DNA of 64,000 nt from Lolium rigidum. Taxonomy: Eukaryota; Streptophyta; Magnoliopsida; Poales; Poaceae. The notes under the pieces were generated by a model. The model worked only from the letters and a program-made list of their open reading frames with translations. It ran no database searches and was not told the DNA's origin. The stretch is from contig NC_061514.1 of the NCBI RefSeq assembly GCF_022539505.1, positions 219,937,837-220,001,836 on the forward strand, in the 5' to 3' direction. Position numbers and translations under genes: made by a program. Every line of letters begins with the position of its first letter. The first letter of the stretch is position 1. Shown one piece after another: positions 58,403 to 64,000 of this stretch.

Positions 58403-58865
58403 CAGCCAGAGAGAAACAGTAGACAGTATAAAAGGGTAGAACCAGCAGAATAATTCACAAGTCGACTAGATAAGCATTCACCAAGCAACCAGTAATGAAC
58501 AGTGCTTAGTTCATCTCTGTTCTTGCTCAAGAACATCAAGAACAACCACATAAATCATTCATCCATCCAAAACCAACCAACCCAAAACTAGTCAGGGAGT
58601 GGGGACTCAAGCAAGATCATCCATGAGCTAGGAGGAGCAGGGCAAGTTACCAAAACCATCAAGCAGAAGCTCAACAACAACTAAGCATAGCCATCTAGGA
58701 GATGGAACAAGGTATAACATATACCTGGAGAGGATCCAATGGATCCAATCCATTTTATAGCATGACACAAGGCATAAGAATGAGAAGATGCTCATGGGGT
58801 AGTCATCACTTGGTGTTGACCAAGGATTACTGGCAGAAGTGGAGCAGCTAGTCCGGGGCCCCACA
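58403..58865 (+). repeat. LTR of chromovirus H, second part
   Basis: This continues the LTR begun at 47946 and ends GTCCGGGGCCCCACA, almost the same terminus as E1 (CCGGGGTCCCCACA). The first five bases are the duplicated target. The TATA box is at 58427. Confidence 0.85.
58427..58434 (+). promoter_or_regulatory. TATA box of the H LTR
   Basis: TATAAAAG lies only 24 bases from the E2 junction at 58402/58403, so E2 separates the core promoter from its upstream part. Confidence 0.7.
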
Positions 58866-59880
58866 GAGCTGGTATCAGAGCCATCCTGACTGTAGGAGAC
58901 CTTAGTTAGCATGGACGTTAGTTAGGAAACCGTTATTTTGGGAAAACTTATTTACAAAACAAATTATTTCTTTGATAGACGAAAGAATATCTTCTAATTT
59001 TCTTATCCCTTCAAAACTTCTAATTCTTACCTCGCTCTATGATTTCCAAAGACCTTGAAAGCCTTGATTCTACGATCTCACCCTCTTCCAAACAAACATA
59101 TTGGACGATATCCCCAACTCAGACTCGGAGGCTCGAAGTCGAAGATGGATCAACCCTTCAGGAAGTCTCAAGTATCTTTGACTGCAGCTATTGAAGATGG
59201 ACGTCAACTTAGCAGTATGCGTATAGGGTTAATAAGAGCATGTCTTTGGTTGTCACCAAAGTCTGTCAAGGAGTTGACCTTGTTCCTCTTTGGACTTGCA
59301 CGTTTGCAATCGTCAAGGATCAAGTCCTCAGTTCTTGACTAGTAATTTTTAGGCCCGTCACAAGAAGCTATCATCCATGGAGCTCTTCAGCAATTGCCCC
59401 TCCAAATTGAGACCAGAAGATCCTACGCAGCTTTCGCCCCGACTCCACATCGACGGCTCAACACCATGTCTAGTTCACCAGCAACTACTACAAGAATCAA
59501 TGTTGAAGACAATATCAGCAAAATGAAGACGTATGCATCTCTGACCATCCCAAACCTATAGGATGGATAGGCCCGACTCAATTGTTTTGATTGAGCTACC
59601 CCCGCGTATTAGGCATCCCTAGGTACTTGATATACCTCGTGTGGTGTTCATGATTGCTTGTGGTGTTCTGAATTTGCTGCTTGATTGCTTGTGATTGCGT
59701 GTTGTGTGTACGCTTGTTTTAGCCTTTCGGCTTGAAAAAAAAACTTTTTTTGTGGTAACCCTGTCTAGAAAACCCTCCCTAAGATGTTATCCTCGCATCC
59801 GGTCAATATTCGAGTAGAAATGCTAACCATTAGTTACAAAGTTAACGGGAAGCTCTATCTCTAACTTGGGTAATGATGAC
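58866..59880 (+). other. Primer site and leader following the H LTR
   Basis: After the LTR come GAGC and TGGTATCAGAGCC (58870-58882), a perfect initiator Met-tRNA primer site. The sequence CATCCTGAC and TTAGTTAGCATGGACG after it parallels the E1 leader. So this is the 5' leader of an H-family element. The frame at 59055-59342 has no similarity that I recognise. The leader is cut at 59880 by a minus-strand LTR. Confidence 0.8.
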
Positions 59881-61122
59881 TGATGACCCACAAGTATAGG
59901 GGGTGTATCGTAGTATCTTCGATAAGTAAGAATGTCGATCCCAACGATGAGCAGAAGGTGTTGACAGGCAGTTTTGATGAAGGATTCACTGTAAATGCTC
60001 ACAGACAAGTATTCAGGGGGTTTTGATGTAACAGATGAATAAAGTACAAGTAAGTAAAATGCGAGAAAATAATTGCAGCGAGTGGCCCAATCCTTTTTAG
60101 CACAAAGGACAAGCCGGTTTGTTTACTTATAATGACCAAACGTTCTCGAGGACACACGAGATTTTAGTCTAGTGCTTTCGCTACATACAGTTGATTAATC
60201 TTCATTGTTTTAATAAGTGTTGTGTGGGTGAACCTATGCTAATGTACCGCCCTTCCTAGGACTAATACATACTTGTGATTATACCCCTTGCAAGCATCCG
60301 CAACTACAAGAAAGTAATTAAGATAAATCTAACCACAACCTTAAACTCGAGATCCTGCGATCCCTCCCGCATCGATATACCAACGGGGCTCAGTGTTTCG
60401 TCACTCCGGCAACCCCGCAATTGGCAAACGAGTACAAGATGCATTCCCCTAGGCCCATAAAGGTGAAGTGTCGTGTAGTCGACGTTCACACGACACCACT
60501 AGAAGAATAACACCACAACTTAAATATCATAACATTGAATATTACTCAACCATAGTTCACTACTAACATTTAGACTTCACCCATGTCCTCAAGAACTAAA
60601 CGAACTACTCACGAGACATCATATGGAACATGATCGGAGGTGATATGATGATGAATAACAATCTGAACATAAACCTTGGTTCAATGGTTTCACTCAATAG
60701 CATCAATAACAAGTAGAAATCAGTACCGGGAGAGTTTCCCCTATCAAACAATCAAGATCAAACCCAAATTGCTACAGCGGTGACGATGTCCAGCGGTGGA
60801 GATGGCGGTGATGATGGTGGAGATGATGATGATGGTGATGGAGATGATGTCCAGCTCGATGGCGGTGACGATGGCGTCGATTTCCCCCTCCGGGAGGGAA
60901 TTTCCCCGGCGGATTCCTGCCCGCCTGACAAGGGATTAACTTGTCAATGCCTACGGGTTATAGGCTAGGGTTTAGTTAGAAGTAGAGGGCAAGTAGATCT
61001 CGAAGGTTTCAGCCGAAAAGTACTCGACGATTATGAAAACTAGGGTTTGTGAACAATGATTCAATGATCTCCTCGTCCCTCGACTCCCCCTTTATATAAG
61101 AGGTGGAGCCGAGGGTTTCGTT
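59881..61122 (-). repeat. Gypsy LTR (minus strand), 3' end complete, truncated by gap
   Basis: On the minus strand it ends CCTATACTTGTGGGTCATCA at 59881, the same terminus as the Athila-like LTR at 16290, but the interior differs. A TATA box (CTTATATAAA on the minus strand, 61091-61100) is followed by a GATGGTG-rich stretch. The upstream end is lost in the gap. Confidence 0.75.
61091..61100 (-). promoter_or_regulatory. TATA box of the LTR at 59881-61122
   Basis: CTTATATAAAGG on the minus strand in a GA/CT-rich context. Confidence 0.6.
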
Positions 61123-61222
61123 NNNNNNNNNNNNNNNNNNNNNNNNNNNNNNNNNNNNNNNNNNNNNNNNNNNNNNNNNNNNNNNNNNNNNNNNNNNNNN
61201 NNNNNNNNNNNNNNNNNNNNNN
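61123..61222. other. Assembly gap of 100 N
   Basis: There are exactly 100 undetermined bases. Sequence on its two sides comes from two different LTRs, each with its own TATA box, so real DNA is probably missing. Confidence 0.99.
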
Positions 61223-62484
61223 AAATGCATACTCTACACTTTTGTTGGATGATGAACACATTAAGTAGGATTACACGAATCCTCAATGCCGGAGTTAACA
61301 AGCTCCACAATAATGCCTCATATTTTAGTAACCTTTAGTGTAAGATAGATCAAAAGACTAAACCAAGTACTAGCATAGCATGCAACACCGTCACCTTCAT
61401 GCATATGTAGGAGGAATAGATCACATCAATATTATCATAGCAATAGTTAACTTCGCAATCTACAAGAGATCATGATCATAGCATAAACCAAGTACTAACA
61501 CGGCACACACCGTCACCTTTGCACACGTGCAGGAGGAATAAAACTACTTTAATAACACATCACTAGAGTAGCACATAGATAAATTGTGATACAAAACATA
61601 TTGCAATCATAAAGAGATATAAATAAGCACCTCACTATGCCATTCAACAAGTGAATAAGTATTCCGTGAAATATAGCCTAAGAGACCCACACGATGCACA
61701 CACTCGTCACCTTTACACACGTGGGACAAGGAGTCTCCGGAGATCACATAAGTAAAACTCACTTGACTAGCATAATGACATCTAGATTACAAGCATCATC
61801 ATATGAATCTCAATCATGTAAGGCAGCTCATGAGATTATTGTATTGAAGCACATAGGAGAGAGATGAACCACATAGCTACCTGGTACAGCCCCGAGCCTC
61901 GATGGAGAACTACTCCTCCTCATGGGAGCAAGCAGCGTGATGAAGATGGCGGTGGAGATGGCAGGTGTCGATGGAGAAGCCCTCCAGGGCACTTCCCGCC
62001 TCCGGCGTGGGTGCCGGAACAGAGACTCCTGTCCCCCGTATCTTGGCTTCGCGATGGCGGCGGCCTCGGAAGGTTTTCCGCCACTCGTAGGTTTTTCGAC
62101 TCGGGGCTTTATACTGAGGCTTGATAGAGGAGAAGCAGGCGGCGCAGGAGGGTCGATATAGGGGCGCACACCATAGGCCAGCCGCGCCATGCTGCTGGTC
62201 TGGTGGCCCACGTCCTCATCTCCGGCCGGTTCCTCGGGTGTTGCTGGATGCTTCCGTAAAATAGGAACCCGGGCGTTGATTTCGTCCGATTCCGAAAATA
62301 TTTCTTTACTAGGATTTCTGAAACCAAAACAGCAGTAAAACAAGAACCGGCCTTTCGGCATCTCGTCAATAGGTTAGTTCCGAAAAACACATAAGAATGA
62401 TATAAAGTGTGAACAAAACATGTTGGTATTGTCATAAAACACGCATGGAACATCAGAAATTATAGATACGTTGGAGACGTATCA
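61223..62484 (-). repeat. Gypsy LTR (minus strand), 5' end complete, truncated by gap
   Basis: On the minus strand it starts TGATACGTCTCCAACGTATC at 62484, right after a polypurine tract, so it is a 3' LTR. It resembles the LTR fragment at 17691-18485 and, less closely, the LTR at 9042-10648. A TATA-like AGTATAAAG lies at 62107-62115. Confidence 0.75.
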
Positions 62485-64000
62485 AGCATCCCTAAGCTTA
62501 GTTCCTACTCGTCCTCGAGTAGGTAAACGATAAAAGATAATTTCGAGGTGACATGCTACCAACATAATCTTAATCATACTATTGTAAAGCATATGAGATG
62601 AATGCAGCGATTCAAAACAATGTTAATGCAATGAGTAAACAATTGAATCATATAGCAAAGACTTTTCATGAATAGTATTTTCAAGACAAGCATCAATAAG
62701 TCTTGCATAAGAGTTACTCATAAAGCAATAAATTCTTAGTAGAGACATTGAAACAACACAAAGGAAGATGAAGTTTCAGCGGTTGCTTTCAACTTGTAAC
62801 ATGTATATCTCATAGATAATTGTCAATGCAAAGCAATATAACAAATGCAATATGCAAATATGTAAGAATCAATGCACAGTTCACACAAGTGTTTGCTTCT
62901 TGAGATGGAGAGAAATAGGTGAACCGACTCAACAATGAAAGTAAAAGAATGGTCCTCCATAGAGGAAAAGCATCGATTGCTATATTTGTGCTAGAGCTTT
63001 GATTTTGAAAACATGAAACAATTTTGTCAACGGTAGTAATAAAGCATATGCATCATGTAAATTATATCTTATAAGTTGCAAGCCTCATGCATAGTGTACC
63101 AATAGTGCCCGCACCTTGTCCTAATTAGCTTGTACTACCTGGATTATCACCGCAATACATATGCTTTAACCAAGTTTCACAAAGGGGTACCTCTATGCCG
63201 CCTGTACAAAGGTCTAAGGAGAAAGCTCGCATTTGGATTTCTCGCTTTGATTATTCTCAACTTAGACATCCATACCGGGACAACATAGACAACAGATAAT
63301 GGACTCCTCTTTTAATGCTTTAAGCATTTGACAACAATTAATTCTTTTCTCATTAGAGACTTGAGGATATTTGTCCAAAACTGAAACTTCCACCATGAAT
63401 CATGGCTTTAGTTAGCGGCCCAATGTTCTTCTCTCACAATATGCATGCTCAAACCATTCAACTCAGTGTAGATCGCCCTTACTTCGTACAAGACGAACAT
63501 GCATAGCAACTCACATGAAATTCAACAATGAGTTGATGGCGTTCCCGCAAGAAACATGGTTATCGCACAACAAGCAACTTAATAAGAGATAAAGTGCATA
63601 ATTACATATTCAATACCACAATAGTTTTTAAGCTATTTGTCCCATGAGCTATATATTGCAAAGGTGAATGATGGAATTTTAAAGGTAGCACTCAAGCAAT
63701 TTACTTTGGAATGGTGGGAAAATACCATGTAGTATAGGTAGGTATGGTGGACACAAATGGCATAGTGGTTGGCTCAAGTATTTTGGATGCATGAGAAGTA
63801 TTCCCTCTCGATACAAGGTTTAGGCTAGCAAGGTTATTTGAAACAAACACAAGGATGAACCGGTGCAGCAAAACTCACATAAAAGACATATTGAAAACAT
63901 TATAAGACTCTACACCGTCTTCCTTGTTGTTCAAAACTCAATACTAGAAATTATCTAGACTTTAGAGAGACCAATTATGCAAACCAAATTTTAGCATGCT
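62485..64000 (-). mobile_element. Non-coding internal region, inverted relative of 6720-9041
   Basis: On the minus strand it ends in a polypurine tract (TAAGCTTAGGGATGCT) against the LTR. The reverse complement matches the plus-strand internal region at 6720-9041, for example the words around GGTTTAGGCTAGCAAGGTTA and CTACACCGTCTTCCTTGTTG. It is non-coding and runs off the right edge of the window. Confidence 0.8.

Noticed and set aside
59055..59342. 95-codon plus-strand frame in the H leader as an orf0 counterpart
   Set aside because: The position is similar to orf0 of E1 but the translation shares no recognisable segments with it, and the frame is short.

Overview
This window is repeat DNA from a large grass genome, most likely a Pooideae (temperate cereal or forage) species. 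The evidence is the density of nested Ty3/gypsy LTR retrotransposons, with grass-type Athila-like, Tat-like and chromovirus-like coding regions, and a roughly 330-bp tandem satellite. I find no cellular protein gene, tRNA or rRNA gene. Species and element family names cannot be fixed from the sequence alone. Two runs of exactly 100 N mark assembly gaps (6620-6719 and 61123-61222).

Left part (1-10648). A minus-strand gypsy element gives a gag fragment running off the left edge (1-765), a leader, an initiator-Met primer-binding site, an LTR with TATA box, and behind that LTR the C-terminal tail of a pol (to 2784). Next comes a satellite array (2959-5693) with a three-unit higher-order period. 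A minus-strand LTR is inserted in the satellite (5694-6619) and is cut by the first gap. Beyond the gap is a non-coding plus-strand internal region ending in a polypurine tract and a full LTR (9042-10648).

Middle-left (10649-18485). A minus-strand Athila-like element has an LTR at 16290-17690, an Asp-tRNA primer site, a frameshifted gag-protease and an intact extra ORF, but no reverse transcriptase, RNase H or integrase. It sits in a fragment of another LTR (17691-18485).

Middle (18486-29372). A plus-strand Tat-like element carries degenerate protease, RT, two RNase H regions and integrase. Downstream is an antisense multi-exon gene with its own TATA box, then the 3' LTR (28615-29372). It is inserted in the gag of a plus-strand chromovirus, called H here.

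Right (29373-59880). H is split by two complete minus-strand elements. E1 (30282-44717; LTRs of 4271 and 4260 bp; target duplication GGAGC) lies in the protease active-site codons of H. It encodes an intact extra ORF (orf0) upstream of a damaged gag-pol. E2 (48696-58402; LTRs of about 3.96 kb; target duplication CAGCC) has only a 1.8-kb non-coding interior and lies just upstream of the TATA box in the H LTR. The H LTR is followed by a primer site and leader rather than by target DNA, so H looks like part of a tandem element sharing an LTR.

Far right (59881-64000). Two minus-strand LTR pieces flank the second gap, followed by an inverted relative of the non-coding internal region at 6720-9041.

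The most interesting signals are in the chromoviruses: splice-acceptor-like sequences directly abutting the start codons of orf0 and gag in E1, with a good donor in the LTR leader, and a hairpin next to the polypurine tract whose stem co-varies between E1 and E2.
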